A stretch of DNA of 64,000 nucleotides, from NCBI RefSeq assembly GCF_018333235.1, contig NZ_BORP01000001.1, forward strand, positions 1,096,625 through 1,160,624. Reading direction: 5' to 3'. The notes under the pieces are model-generated. The model was not told the DNA's origin. It did not search any database and worked only from the letters and a program-made list of their open reading frames with translations. The translations under genes and the position numbers were made by a program. Shown one piece after another: positions 45,385 to 54,067 of the stretch (its first letter is position 1; each line of letters starts with the position of its first letter). The DNA comes from Ornithinibacillus bavariensis. GTDB lineage: Bacteria; Bacillota; Bacilli; Bacillales; Amphibacillaceae.

Positions 45385-46154
45385 TTGTAAATTGCAACAG
45401 AAGAAAATCCACATTCCATCGCGATATTTAATATAGTTTTATCCGTGTTTTTAAGCATTTCTTGACTACGAATGATGCGATATATCTGCAACCAAGAATA
45501 TGGTGAAATCCCAATAATTTCTTTAAAATAATGAGCAAATTGATATTTACTTAGTCTAGAAACATTCGCCATTTCATCTAATGTCCATGCATGCTGAAAA
45601 TTTTCTTTCATTGCCGATATGGTTTTATACAGCTCAGGATGAATCGTTTTATGGGTATGTATATTTATGTCGTTTGTATGTGTTCCAACAGCACTTTTTA
45701 CAAGTATTAATGCTAATTGCGTAATACTGTGTTCAAGAAAAATTTCCGTTGATTCAGTAATCTCATCTTGTTCAAGTTGTACATACTGCAAAACAAACTG
45801 GACCCAGTTTGTTAGCTGAGGATATTTCTGTACAAATGAAGCAAATTGAATATCGTAGTAGTGCATCGGAGATAGAAATCTAGCAATCTCGTTCAAAAAT
45901 GACGGATTTAATTCAATCAGAAATTTCTTATCATCTACTGCTAACTGTTTATGTTCATCTTGTGGATTAAACAAAATAAATTGTTGCTCATACAGGATTA
46001 ACTGATTTCGATTCGTTTGATAAGTCATCGCTCCATTTAAGGAATAAATAAATTTATAACAATTATCTGATCGCCAGTTACTTTCCTGATCAAAATCCTT
46101 TTTGAGTAAAAAAACGCCGTTTGGAACTTCCATTAATAACTTTGATTTTCTCAA
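45321..46154 (-). CDS. AraC-family transcriptional regulator
   Basis: 277 residues. The N-terminal cupin-like sensor (about 1-150) contains LFNPQDEHKQLAV. Two C-terminal helix-turn-helices follow: WTLDEMANVSRLSKYQFAHY and ILNIAMECGFSSVAIYNQLF with the family ending F-K-R-x-Y-G-I-T-P. TTG start with CAGGTG five bases upstream. The last 64 bp are antisense to the end of the MFS gene, so read-through from either gene would make antisense RNA to the other. The inducer is unknown. Confidence 0.9.
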   Translation of the reverse strand: MRKSKLLMEVPNGVFLLKKDFDQESNWRSDNCYKFIYSLNGAMTYQTNRNQLILYEQQFILFNPQDEHKQLAVDDKKFLIELNPSFLNEIARFLSPMHYYDIQFASFVQKYPQLTNWVQFVLQYVQLEQDEITESTEIFLEHSITQLALILVKSAVGTHTNDINIHTHKTIHPELYKTISAMKENFQHAWTLDEMANVSRLSKYQFAHYFKEIIGISPYSWLQIYRIIRSQEMLKNTDKTILNIAMECGFSSVAIYNQLFKRLYGITPGLFRRMVRR

Positions 46155-46478
46155 GAATTCACCTGCTTTGTAATTCTGTTTATAAAAAATTGTATCATAC
46201 AGATTGACGATATCGTAAAAATCTGAACTTTATTTAAACTCATATTATGAGAAAGTAAAATGCACATTCATTAGTAATGGGTCGAACAGCTATTTTATCA
46301 GACGTTTCACCTCGGCTAATAGACATTGGTTATTCAACAAGCAGGTGTGATCGTTGAATAACCAATACTTTGTCAAAGAATTAATAGTCCTTATAAACCA
46401 TTTTAGTCTTAGAATGGCAAAATAAGTAGATAACTTAGTTTTTTAACGTAAAGTATTTCTTTAATACAAATAACCCGT
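46155..46478. other. Spacer between araC-type gene and hpa operon end
   Basis: No gene seen. It contains the promoter side of the AraC gene and one perfect hairpin at 46325-46366. Confidence 0.5.
46325..46366. repeat. Perfect 14-bp inverted repeat
   Basis: ATTGGTTATTCAAC and GTTGAATAACCAAT with a 14-nt loop; no U-run follows on either strand. About 170 bp from the AraC start; possible operator or end of a lost element. Confidence 0.6.
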
Positions 46479-46519
46479 AAAAAAGGGGCGTAGAATCTTC
46501 CAATGTATCTACTGCCCCT
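46479..46519 (-). terminator. Terminator of hpa operon
   Basis: AGGGGCAGTAGA pairs with TCTACGCCCCT (one bulged A), then T6 on the minus strand, 28 bp past the hpaF stop. Confidence 0.85.
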
Positions 46520-46546
46520 AGGTTCTATTTATTCATATCTATTATC

Positions 46547-46933
46547 CTACTGATACCTTCGATGAATATTATTCTTTTTATATGTTGGGTACATGAACTC
46601 AAAAAGTTCTAATGATATCGCTATATTACGCTCAGCAAAATGCTTTTCGAAGTGCTCTTCCAGCACACGAAATAAGGAATCACAAGCAGCCATCTTCACC
46701 TCATTAGGACGTCCGCTTCCTATTTTTAAAGTAACATGAACAAAGGCATCATCATTACCACCTGTACCGTCTGCAATAACATAGTCCTTTAATTCAATTG
46801 CCCGAGAGCGAATTCCGCCAATTGGAAAAGCATCTCCTTCTGCAATAAGCGTCTCATTTATTTTCAGTAAGAGTCCCTTTATATCACCATCATCACGAAG
46901 ATTATCCGTATATTCAACTGTAACATGTGGCAT
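46547..46933 (-). CDS. hpaF: 5-carboxymethyl-2-hydroxymuconate delta-isomerase
   Basis: 128 residues of the tautomerase superfamily. The start at 46933 gives MPHVTVEYTDNL, so Met removal exposes the catalytic N-terminal proline; AGGGGTG precedes it, and an upstream ATG in frame would bury that proline. The block KDYVIADGTGGNDDAFVHV and the trimer segment around HFAERNIAISLEL match CHMI. It isomerises the product of HpaE in homoprotocatechuate breakdown. It is the last gene of the operon, 11 bp after the second hpaG half. Confidence 0.9.
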   Translation of the reverse strand: MPHVTVEYTDNLRDDGDIKGLLLKINETLIAEGDAFPIGGIRSRAIELKDYVIADGTGGNDDAFVHVTLKIGSGRPNEVKMAACDSLFRVLEEHFEKHFAERNIAISLELFEFMYPTYKKNNIHRRYQ

Positions 46934-46944
46934 TATTTCACCCC

Positions 46945-47700
46945 TCAACGTGAAAATTCAGTGTCTCCTACGATTGTATTCCTTAATTCTCCTATTCCCT
47001 CTATACCTACGATGACCTCATCACCCTCAACCACATTCACCGTCCCCTTTGGTGTCCCGGTTAAAATGATGTCATTTTCATTCAACGTCATAAAACTACT
47101 TAAGTACTCAATTAAAAACGGAATATCAAACACCATATCCTTGGTCGTACCTTCTTGCTTTAAATCTCCATTAACATACGTATAGAGCCTTAAGTTCATT
47201 GGATCAGTAATATCTTCTTTTTCAACAAACCAGGGACCAATTGGAGTCAGTGTATCACGGTTCTTCACTACTAAATTTGGGCGATAATAGTTTTCCAGAT
47301 AATCCCGTATTGCATAATCATTTGCTACGGTATATCCAGCTACATACTCATACGCATCCTCTCGTTTAACAGAACGCGCTTTTTTCCCGATTACAACGGC
47401 TAATTCACACTCATAATGCATGATTTCAACACCAATTGGTCTACGAGTCTGGCCATTATGCCCAATTAATGTATTCGGTCCCTTTAAAAACACTAACGGT
47501 TCTTCTGGTGCTTGAAAGCTAATTTCACTTGCATGATCAGCATAATTTAGTCCGAGTGCAAAAATGGTACCTGCTTCAACTGGTGGTAACCAAACTACTT
47601 CGCTTTGGTCAACGAAGCGACCATCTGATAGCTTCAATTGCCCATTCTCTTCCATTGCATCATGGATCGCTCCAAGGAAAGCGATTCGTGCCCGCTTCAT
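46945..47700 (-). CDS. hpaG: HpaG C-terminal-type FAH-family isomerase/decarboxylase
   Basis: 251 residues of the fumarylacetoacetate hydrolase fold. Metal and substrate segments are ALGLNYADHASE, HYECELAVVIGK, GYTVANDYAIRDYLENYYRP and LTGTPKGTV. In E. coli HpaG is one protein of two such domains; here they are separate genes, this one matching the second. It acts on 5-oxo-pent-3-ene-1,2,5-tricarboxylate or its decarboxylated product. The ATG overlaps the stop of the other half (ATGA), so the two are made together. Confidence 0.88.
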   Translation of the reverse strand: MKRARIAFLGAIHDAMEENGQLKLSDGRFVDQSEVVWLPPVEAGTIFALGLNYADHASEISFQAPEEPLVFLKGPNTLIGHNGQTRRPIGVEIMHYECELAVVIGKKARSVKREDAYEYVAGYTVANDYAIRDYLENYYRPNLVVKNRDTLTPIGPWFVEKEDITDPMNLRLYTYVNGDLKQEGTTKDMVFDIPFLIEYLSSFMTLNENDIILTGTPKGTVNVVEGDEVIVGIEGIGELRNTIVGDTEFSR

Positions 47701-48488
47701 ACCTTATCACCTCCAGCAATATGGACATTTTCATAGACAAAGCGATTTTCCAGACTCCCAATCCTGTCTATTTCTATCCGAATCGTGTCGCCAGCACTTG
47801 CTGTAGGTGGGTTATTTGGAACACCAACTAGTAGAACATCACCCTTAGATAATGTCATAAATTCTGTAACATCCTGAATGAGCTGAGGAATGGAACGAAT
47901 TAAATCCTTTGTACTATTTATATGAATCAATTCATCGTTCTTAAAGGTCCAGATAGTTAAGTTATCCGGATTTGAAACATGTTTTTTTGATACAACCCAT
48001 GGACCAATCGGGCAAAAACCATCACGTGCTTTTTGTTTGATAGCTGGGCGATAGAAATTATCATGTGGAAGGGAAACATCACTTACAATCGTATACCCTT
48101 CTATATAATCGAATGCATCGGCTTCTTTAACATTTGTCGCTGTTTTTCCAATGACAACACCTAGCGTAGCATTAATTTCCACCATATTTTCCCCTGTAGG
48201 TATCGCAACCTCCTTTAAATGTGCATTCATGGTGTTTCTTGGTTTGATATATAAAACCGGCCTCATTGGAGGCTTTTGGTACGGAGATTGAGTAAATTGG
48301 TTGGCTAATGTCTCTACTTGATCCTGAAAATTGAATAAACAGCCATAAACGGTCCCAAGCACTGGTGATTGCCAAGAAAAAGCATCTTCTGTAAATTTTT
48401 CTCCCTTCCATTCGATATGGGAGTGACCTATCAAAATATTTTCCAAGCCGGATGTTGATGAAAATCTTGCTTTTGCTGGATACAGCAT
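47697..48488 (-). CDS. hpaG: HpaG N-terminal-type FAH-family isomerase/decarboxylase
   Basis: 263 residues, FAH fold, partner of the gene overlapping its end. Typical pieces are YIKPRNTMNAHLKEV, VEINATLGVVIGKTATNV, GYTIVSDVSLP and LLVGVPNNPPTA. In HpaG-type enzymes this half supplies the decarboxylase or isomerase domain. The ATG at 48488 has AAGGGG 11 bases upstream; a GTG four codons earlier is possible but too close to that site. It has no similarity to HpaH hydratase, which is absent from the operon. Confidence 0.85.
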   Translation of the reverse strand: MLYPAKARFSSTSGLENILIGHSHIEWKGEKFTEDAFSWQSPVLGTVYGCLFNFQDQVETLANQFTQSPYQKPPMRPVLYIKPRNTMNAHLKEVAIPTGENMVEINATLGVVIGKTATNVKEADAFDYIEGYTIVSDVSLPHDNFYRPAIKQKARDGFCPIGPWVVSKKHVSNPDNLTIWTFKNDELIHINSTKDLIRSIPQLIQDVTEFMTLSKGDVLLVGVPNNPPTASAGDTIRIEIDRIGSLENRFVYENVHIAGGDKV

Positions 48489-48593
48489 GAAAGCATTCAC
48501 CCCTTTTTGATGACATCATTGTTTGTTACTTTATCACTTTATTCATAACACAACGGGCAGCAGAACCAATCTTGGTGCAACTACCCGTGCCTA

Positions 48594-49835
48594 TTAACGC
48601 AAATACAATAATATTGTTTTGGGTTGTTCCATTAATGCTATAAAGCGATTGGTGAACATTACCGCATCTGCACCATCAATGATTCGGTGATCAAAGGATA
48701 ATGACATGGTCATAATGGAACGAATAGCAATTTCATCATTTTCTGTGACTACTGGCGTACGTTTTGTTTTATGAAATGCAATAATGCTCGTTTGTGGATG
48801 ATTAATAATTGGTGTTGCAGCTATTCCACCAAGTGGGCCAACATTACTGATGGTAAATGTCCCACCCTTCATCTCACCTACCGATAATTTATGCTCCTGT
48901 GCCTTTTTCGTTAATGTTTTCATTTCTTCATGTATATCTTTTATTGACTTCTTATCAACTTCCCGCAGGACAGGAACTAGTAACCCTTTGTCTGTATTTG
49001 TCGCAAGTCCAATATGATAATCTTTTAAAAGACGAATTAAATTTTTTTCTTCATCTAATTGGGCGTTGAATAATGGAAATTCTTTCAAGGTAATTGCAAT
49101 TGCCTTCAAGAAAAATGCCACTACCGATACATTTTCTCCTGCCTCTCTCAATTCTTCACGTAGCTCTAGTAAATTCGTTAAATCCACTTCATCAAAATGG
49201 GTGACATGTGGGATTCTAGCCAATGATTCTGTCATCTTTATCGCTATTTGTTTACGAATGCCAGAAAAAGGTACAGTATGGTCGGCTATCACTTTTTCAT
49301 CTGTTGATCTCAATAACGGTGAACTTTCCATTTCTACAAAACGAGTATCTACCTTTTCCTCCCGTTCACGTACAACCCGGAAAATATCTTCATCCGTCAC
49401 TCTACCAGCTGGGCCTGAACCAACTACTTGCTCGATATTAACATCATGCTCTCTAGCAATCCTTCTCGTATGCGGTGCTGCAATCACCCTTTTAGGTGGG
49501 ATTTTAGTAGTCTGAGAATGAGGCTGTACTTCCTTCTTCTCAGGGGTTAATAATCCTGCAGAAACCTCCTTTTCTGGACTAGAGGATAAGCTTTCTTCTT
49601 TACCATCATCTATCTCTAGAATCACCTGCCCAATGGATATTGTGCTTCCTTCAGAAAAATGAATCTTTTTAACTATTCCCGCTGTTGGCGAGGGAATTTC
49701 AGCTACCATTTTGTCAGTCTGCATTTCCACAAGAGGCTGGTCAACCTTAACCGAATCGCCAACCTTCACTAAATAGCTAACTACCTCCCCCTCCGTCATT
49801 CCTTCCCCAATATCATGGAATTTTACCTCGACCAT
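48594..49835 (-). CDS. 2-oxoacid dehydrogenase E2 (dihydrolipoyl acyltransferase)
   Basis: 413 residues. The lipoyl domain (1-80) has the lipoylated Lys42 in EMQTDKMVAE. The E3-binding domain is at about 125-160 (AAPHTRRIAREHDVNIEQVV). The acyltransferase core carries HRIIDGADAVMF near the end. This layout matches the branched-chain or pyruvate E2. E1 and E3 genes are missing, so it must borrow them. AGAGGTG is five bases before the ATG; it lies 2 bp after the phenylalanine dehydrogenase gene. Position suggests oxidation of phenylpyruvate or 4-hydroxyphenylpyruvate to an aryl-acetyl-CoA, as inference only. Confidence 0.9.
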   Translation of the reverse strand: MVEVKFHDIGEGMTEGEVVSYLVKVGDSVKVDQPLVEMQTDKMVAEIPSPTAGIVKKIHFSEGSTISIGQVILEIDDGKEESLSSSPEKEVSAGLLTPEKKEVQPHSQTTKIPPKRVIAAPHTRRIAREHDVNIEQVVGSGPAGRVTDEDIFRVVREREEKVDTRFVEMESSPLLRSTDEKVIADHTVPFSGIRKQIAIKMTESLARIPHVTHFDEVDLTNLLELREELREAGENVSVVAFFLKAIAITLKEFPLFNAQLDEEKNLIRLLKDYHIGLATNTDKGLLVPVLREVDKKSIKDIHEEMKTLTKKAQEHKLSVGEMKGGTFTISNVGPLGGIAATPIINHPQTSIIAFHKTKRTPVVTENDEIAIRSIMTMSLSFDHRIIDGADAVMFTNRFIALMEQPKTILLYLR

Positions 49836-49837
49836 GG

Positions 49838-50986
49838 TTACACCTCTTTTATAAATGTCCACTTCGGGCTTTTGTGTCTCTTATAAAAATTATTACGGAC
49901 ACGTTGTTCCTCTAATTGTTGTTGACACTTGCGATTGGCTGCCTCTAATGTTGTAATGGCATCCAGCTCTGACTGCTTATAAATCTCTAAAATAGAGTTA
50001 TAGATTGCTTTCGTTTTTAATAAGACTCTAGCTTTATTTGGACCGTAGAGTTCATCCGCAACCTGTATGAGTCCTCCAGCATTGACAATATAATCAGGTG
50101 CATACAATATTCCTTTTTCATGTAAGAGCTTCGCATGCTGGTCTGACTTTAGTTGGTTATTAGCTGACCCAACAATAGCTTTTGCCTGGAGCTTTGCAAT
50201 AGTTTCATCATTCAAAATACCACCCATGGCACATGGAATAAAAATATCTGCTGCAACTGCATAGATAGCTTCACTATCTACAACGGTTACATTTCCTTTA
50301 GAACTATTTGCCATATCTTGGATAGCTGTAAGTGTCTCATCCGAAATATCGGTTACTATTAAATTAGCACCTACTTGTAATAAATGCTCTGCCACCTTGA
50401 AGCCTACCTTACCTAGACCTTGAATTGCGTAAGTTTTACTAGCGAGATCCTTATCACCAAATAAATATTGATTTGTAGCCTGTAGCGCATAAATAACTCC
50501 CTGTGCAGTTGGTATTGATGAATCACCACCACCGCCAAACTCCTCGGGAATTCCATTTATAAAATTTGTTTCCTTTGATGCCTGTACAAAGTCATCCATT
50601 GTCGTTCCCATGTCTGTACCAGTAAAGAATCTACCGTTTAGCGAGTCTACGAACTGTCCATAAGCCCTGAATAGGGCTGGTGACTTATCTGTTTTTGGGT
50701 CACCAATAATAACTCCTTTTCCTCCACCAAAATCAATATCTGCTGCAGCACATTTGTATGTCATACCTTCCGAAAGTCGAAGAACATCATTTAATGCATC
50801 TTCTAAACTAGCATATGGATACATTCTCGTGCCCCCTAGCGCAGGTCCTAGAGTTGTATTGTGGATGGCTATAATTGCTTGTAGTCCTGTTGTAGGATCA
50901 TTACAAAATACAACTTGCTCATGTCCACTTATTTTTTCAAAAATATCCATTGTTAAATGAGTTGACTTATCTAATTGCTGTTTCAT
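49838..50986 (-). CDS. pdh: Phenylalanine dehydrogenase (Glu/Leu/Phe/Val family)
   Basis: 382 residues. The catalytic lysines are Lys78 (MTYKCAAAD) and Lys90 (DFGGGKGVI). The NAD fold opens [30 protein letters not shown] after the [12 protein letters not shown] block is the form seen in Bacillaceae phenylalanine dehydrogenases rather than leucine dehydrogenases (which have GSGNPSP). The C-terminal tail [13 protein letters not shown] also fits. It removes the amino group of Phe, and often Tyr, with NAD+. In this operon it would make arylpyruvate that leads towards 4-hydroxyphenylacetate. GGGGGTTGG precedes the ATG. Confidence 0.86.
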   Translation of the reverse strand: MKQQLDKSTHLTMDIFEKISGHEQVVFCNDPTTGLQAIIAIHNTTLGPALGGTRMYPYASLEDALNDVLRLSEGMTYKCAAADIDFGGGKGVIIGDPKTDKSPALFRAYGQFVDSLNGRFFTGTDMGTTMDDFVQASKETNFINGIPEEFGGGGDSSIPTAQGVIYALQATNQYLFGDKDLASKTYAIQGLGKVGFKVAEHLLQVGANLIVTDISDETLTAIQDMANSSKGNVTVVDSEAIYAVAADIFIPCAMGGILNDETIAKLQAKAIVGSANNQLKSDQHAKLLHEKGILYAPDYIVNAGGLIQVADELYGPNKARVLLKTKAIYNSILEIYKQSELDAITTLEAANRKCQQQLEEQRVRNNFYKRHKSPKWTFIKEV

Positions 50987-51080
50987 GGTCCAACCCCCAA
51001 TCAGTTTGAAAAAATTAACTTTTGCTGTCTATATGACAATACGACAAAAGCGCTTCACCGTTTAACCTTACCAAGTAAGA

Positions 51081-51557
51081 CTAATTAACCCGTTCACTAT
51101 TCCCCAGCTCTCGATATTTTCCTTGAAAAAATGTGAGTGGGTCCCCATCTCGTATTTCTAAATCGATTACTTTTCCAATGAATAGGGTATGATCCCCAGC
51201 ATCTATTGCTTCATGTAGATCACAAACGATATTGACAAGTGCATCCTTTATCGTTGGCATTTCCTGTAACCAGTAAAAATCTATTTCACGTGTTTCGTTA
51301 ATCTGACCAGCAAAATATGCCGATAAATCTCTTTGTTCCTGATTTAAAAAACTAATCGCAAATTTACCGGAGTTTTCTATATAACGTTTCATGGTTGCTC
51401 TATGATCTACTGACACTAATACTAGTTTTGGGTCTAAGGAAACAGACATAAAAGCATTTGCAGTCATACCGTGAATTTCTTCGCCTAGCTTGGTCGTAAC
51501 CACCGTAACGCCCGTAGCGAATTTTCCCATTGCGTTACGGAAAATACGATCATCCAT
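51081..51557 (-). CDS. hpaC: 4-hydroxyphenylacetate 3-monooxygenase flavin reductase
   Basis: 158 residues of the short flavin reductase family. Typical motifs are FATGVTVVTT with HGMTANAFMSVSLDPKLVL, the flavin site, and GDHTLFIGKV near the end. It reduces FAD with NADH for the oxygenase HpaB. AGGAGG precedes the ATG. It lies between the ring-cleavage dioxygenase and phenylalanine dehydrogenase genes, two genes away from its partner hpaB. Confidence 0.92.
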   Translation of the reverse strand: MDDRIFRNAMGKFATGVTVVTTKLGEEIHGMTANAFMSVSLDPKLVLVSVDHRATMKRYIENSGKFAISFLNQEQRDLSAYFAGQINETREIDFYWLQEMPTIKDALVNIVCDLHEAIDAGDHTLFIGKVIDLEIRDGDPLTFFQGKYRELGNSERVN

Positions 51558-51593
51558 TTACCTGCCTCCTTTTTTCTATATTTTGGTTGGCAA

Positions 51594-52577
51594 TCAAATC
51601 ACAAAGGTAGGTTTATGCTGCTCTAACTTTGCAGGTAGTATTTCCATCTCTTTTCCTGTGTGAACATTTAAAACAGGCGATGCTTCGGTAAACCATTTAT
51701 CTGGTGCTTCATGTCCCCAAAAAGTTTGGCGCATTGGATCATTAATATCCCAACGAATTGGTTCGAAGTCAGGATCACTTGTTAAATAATCCCCACTATA
51801 TAATTCGATTCGGTGTCCATCTGGATCCCGTAAATAAAGAAAGAAGGCATTGGACAATCCATGTCTACCGGGACCCCTCTCTATTGCTTCACCATAGCCC
51901 ATTGCCGCCAGTACATCACAAGTATGAATCAGTGATAATTGATCCGGTAGCCAGAAACCAATATGGTGTAATCTAGGTCCTTTACTATTCATAAACGCGA
52001 CATCATGAACATTCTGTTTACGATGTAACCATGCTGCCCATATATTACCTTCTGGAGTGTCCGTGTATTCTGAACAAGCAAAGCCTAGATTTTCTTTATA
52101 AAATTTATATGCTGCCTCTACATCTGATACTGCACAGTTAAAATGATCAATTCGTTGCATTCTAGAGCCTTTGTACAAATCATATCGTTGGAGGAGTCTT
52201 TCAACTGTATCCATCTCCGCGAAAAATTCCAATGGTAAACCAGACAGGTCATTTACTCGTAAGGAACGACCTAACGCATGCTGCTCTCCTTTTTCAACCC
52301 ATTTAATCGAGTATCCTTCTTTTTCAAACATGATTGCTAACGAATCTAAATCAGCTTCTGAAGAAACCTTATAACCTAATACCTCTACTGCAGCTTTATC
52401 CGCCTTTTTCAAAACTAGACTGTGGTGATTATGTTCTTCTAAGCCACGTAAATAGATATGATTTTCATCTGACTCTGTTTCGATAAAGCCCAATGCATCA
52501 ACATAAAACTTTCTTGATGCTTCTAAATTGGTAACTAATAGAACAGACCTTGCACAGCGAATGACATTATAATTCAA
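51594..52577 (-). CDS. hpaD: 3,4-dihydroxyphenylacetate 2,3-dioxygenase (type I extradiol)
   Basis: 327 residues, two-domain vicinal oxygen chelate fold. Metal ligands in the C-terminal half are His145 (RIDHFN), His205 (LHHIGFW) and Glu258 (HRIEL), with second-shell His191, His239 and Tyr260. This is the Brevibacterium-type homoprotocatechuate dioxygenase, unlike the E. coli LigB-type HpaD. It opens the ring of homoprotocatechuate to 5-carboxymethyl-2-hydroxymuconate semialdehyde. The start is TTG with GGGGGAG upstream. It follows hpaB by 14 bp. Confidence 0.94.
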   Translation of the reverse strand: MNYNVIRCARSVLLVTNLEASRKFYVDALGFIETESDENHIYLRGLEEHNHHSLVLKKADKAAVEVLGYKVSSEADLDSLAIMFEKEGYSIKWVEKGEQHALGRSLRVNDLSGLPLEFFAEMDTVERLLQRYDLYKGSRMQRIDHFNCAVSDVEAAYKFYKENLGFACSEYTDTPEGNIWAAWLHRKQNVHDVAFMNSKGPRLHHIGFWLPDQLSLIHTCDVLAAMGYGEAIERGPGRHGLSNAFFLYLRDPDGHRIELYSGDYLTSDPDFEPIRWDINDPMRQTFWGHEAPDKWFTEASPVLNVHTGKEMEILPAKLEQHKPTFVI

Positions 52578-52591
52578 ACCATTCTCCCCCT

Positions 52592-54052
52592 TTAGGCCTT
52601 TACACTACTAGACTTTTTTAAAAAATCTTGAATATAGTTTCTAAATGGCTCTTTATCATAGTTTTCAAAATATGTCATCCCCATACGAATTGGATCACCA
52701 AAGAAGTAATATTCGTAATGTGTTTGTCTGCTACCGAAGGCACTCAATGTTAGGTCCCACGCTAGACGGAATAGCTGTACCCGTTCGTAACCTTCTAAAT
52801 TTTTACCCTGTAATCCACGGTGGATAATTGGACCAATTTCATCATGGTGGAAATCTGCTTCTGTTGGGATTCCCATTAACCCGGAAGCTCCCAATATACG
52901 AATAATCTCAGTCAATCTAGGATAAATTCTTGGATACCAATTACGCGCAGCATCTAAAGCAGCAAAATCTGGTGTCATCGTTCCAGAATTATCTAGCTTA
53001 GCATTATGCTCGGCACGATATAAATGTGATTTCATAGTTTCAAGGGTAAGCATGATTTCTGTTCCTTTGTCCTGAACATGCTGGAACCCATCAATTCCGA
53101 TTGCATCCATTACACTAAGTGCAACACCCAATACAAATTCTGTTTTCACGATATTTTTCGCCACAACCTGGTGAGACATATGAACCACCGCATTTGTTTC
53201 CTTAAACGTACGATTACATACTGAAGAGTTCCCACATACGAAAACTCGTTCCCAAGGGACAAATACATTTTCAAACGATACGATGGCATCTCCCTCTTCA
53301 AATCTAGCTCCTAGTGGGTGATCCCATTCATTTTTTCCATAATCAAAGGATTCACGACTAATGAACTTAAGACCAGGAGTATTATTCGGTATGGCAAATG
53401 CTAGGGAATATGGATCGTCTAGCTCTCCTGCCTTCTTCACAGTAGATGGGAAAACCAAGATTTCATCTGTGATTCCACCCTGTGTAGCTAGCAACCTAAT
53501 CCCATCGACAATAATTCCGTCCGAACGCTCCTCCACTAAATGAAGTGCAACATTCGCATCCTTTTGCTGGTGCTGCATTTTAGCACGATTTACCTGTGGG
53601 TGGATTAGTGTATGTGTTAGACTAATATCATTTTCACGAGCATATTCATAATAATTACGTGCATTCTCGGCAAAGCGTGGGTCACCTTCTGCAAAAAGGC
53701 TATTATTAACGCCCATTGCCATTACTTCGGCATTTAAATAATCTGGTGAGCGTCCCATCATTCCCCCTGATGTTTTTGCCCATTCTTGGGTTGCTTCTCT
53801 GCGAGCTATCAAATCCTCTATCGTCCTCGGCTGTAGAAAGGTCATCCCAACCTTATTACCTGTGGTCGGTGATGTATAAAGCATTTTCTCAGGCTTTTCG
53901 TACTGTAAATCATATAAGTTTGCCATTGATTTAATGACATTTTTAAATGCAGGATGTTCTGTAACATCGTCAACTCTTTCCCCATGAATATAAATATTAT
54001 TATTTGCTTTTTTTAATCCTTCGATATACTCTTTTCCTGTTTTCGCTGGCAT
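52592..54052 (-). CDS. hpaB: 4-hydroxyphenylacetate 3-monooxygenase oxygenase component
   Basis: 486 residues of the FADH2-dependent HpaB family. Recognisable parts are GKEYIEGLKKANNNIYIHGE at the N-terminus, AFAIPNNTPGLKFISRESFD, and ENVFVPWERVFVCG. It hydroxylates 4-hydroxyphenylacetate to homoprotocatechuate using reduced FAD from HpaC. GGAGGG precedes the ATG. The first ring-attacking step of the operon. Confidence 0.95.
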   Translation of the reverse strand: MPAKTGKEYIEGLKKANNNIYIHGERVDDVTEHPAFKNVIKSMANLYDLQYEKPEKMLYTSPTTGNKVGMTFLQPRTIEDLIARREATQEWAKTSGGMMGRSPDYLNAEVMAMGVNNSLFAEGDPRFAENARNYYEYARENDISLTHTLIHPQVNRAKMQHQQKDANVALHLVEERSDGIIVDGIRLLATQGGITDEILVFPSTVKKAGELDDPYSLAFAIPNNTPGLKFISRESFDYGKNEWDHPLGARFEEGDAIVSFENVFVPWERVFVCGNSSVCNRTFKETNAVVHMSHQVVAKNIVKTEFVLGVALSVMDAIGIDGFQHVQDKGTEIMLTLETMKSHLYRAEHNAKLDNSGTMTPDFAALDAARNWYPRIYPRLTEIIRILGASGLMGIPTEADFHHDEIGPIIHRGLQGKNLEGYERVQLFRLAWDLTLSAFGSRQTHYEYYFFGDPIRMGMTYFENYDKEPFRNYIQDFLKKSSSVKA

Positions 54053-54067
54053 CTAATAATTCCCTCC

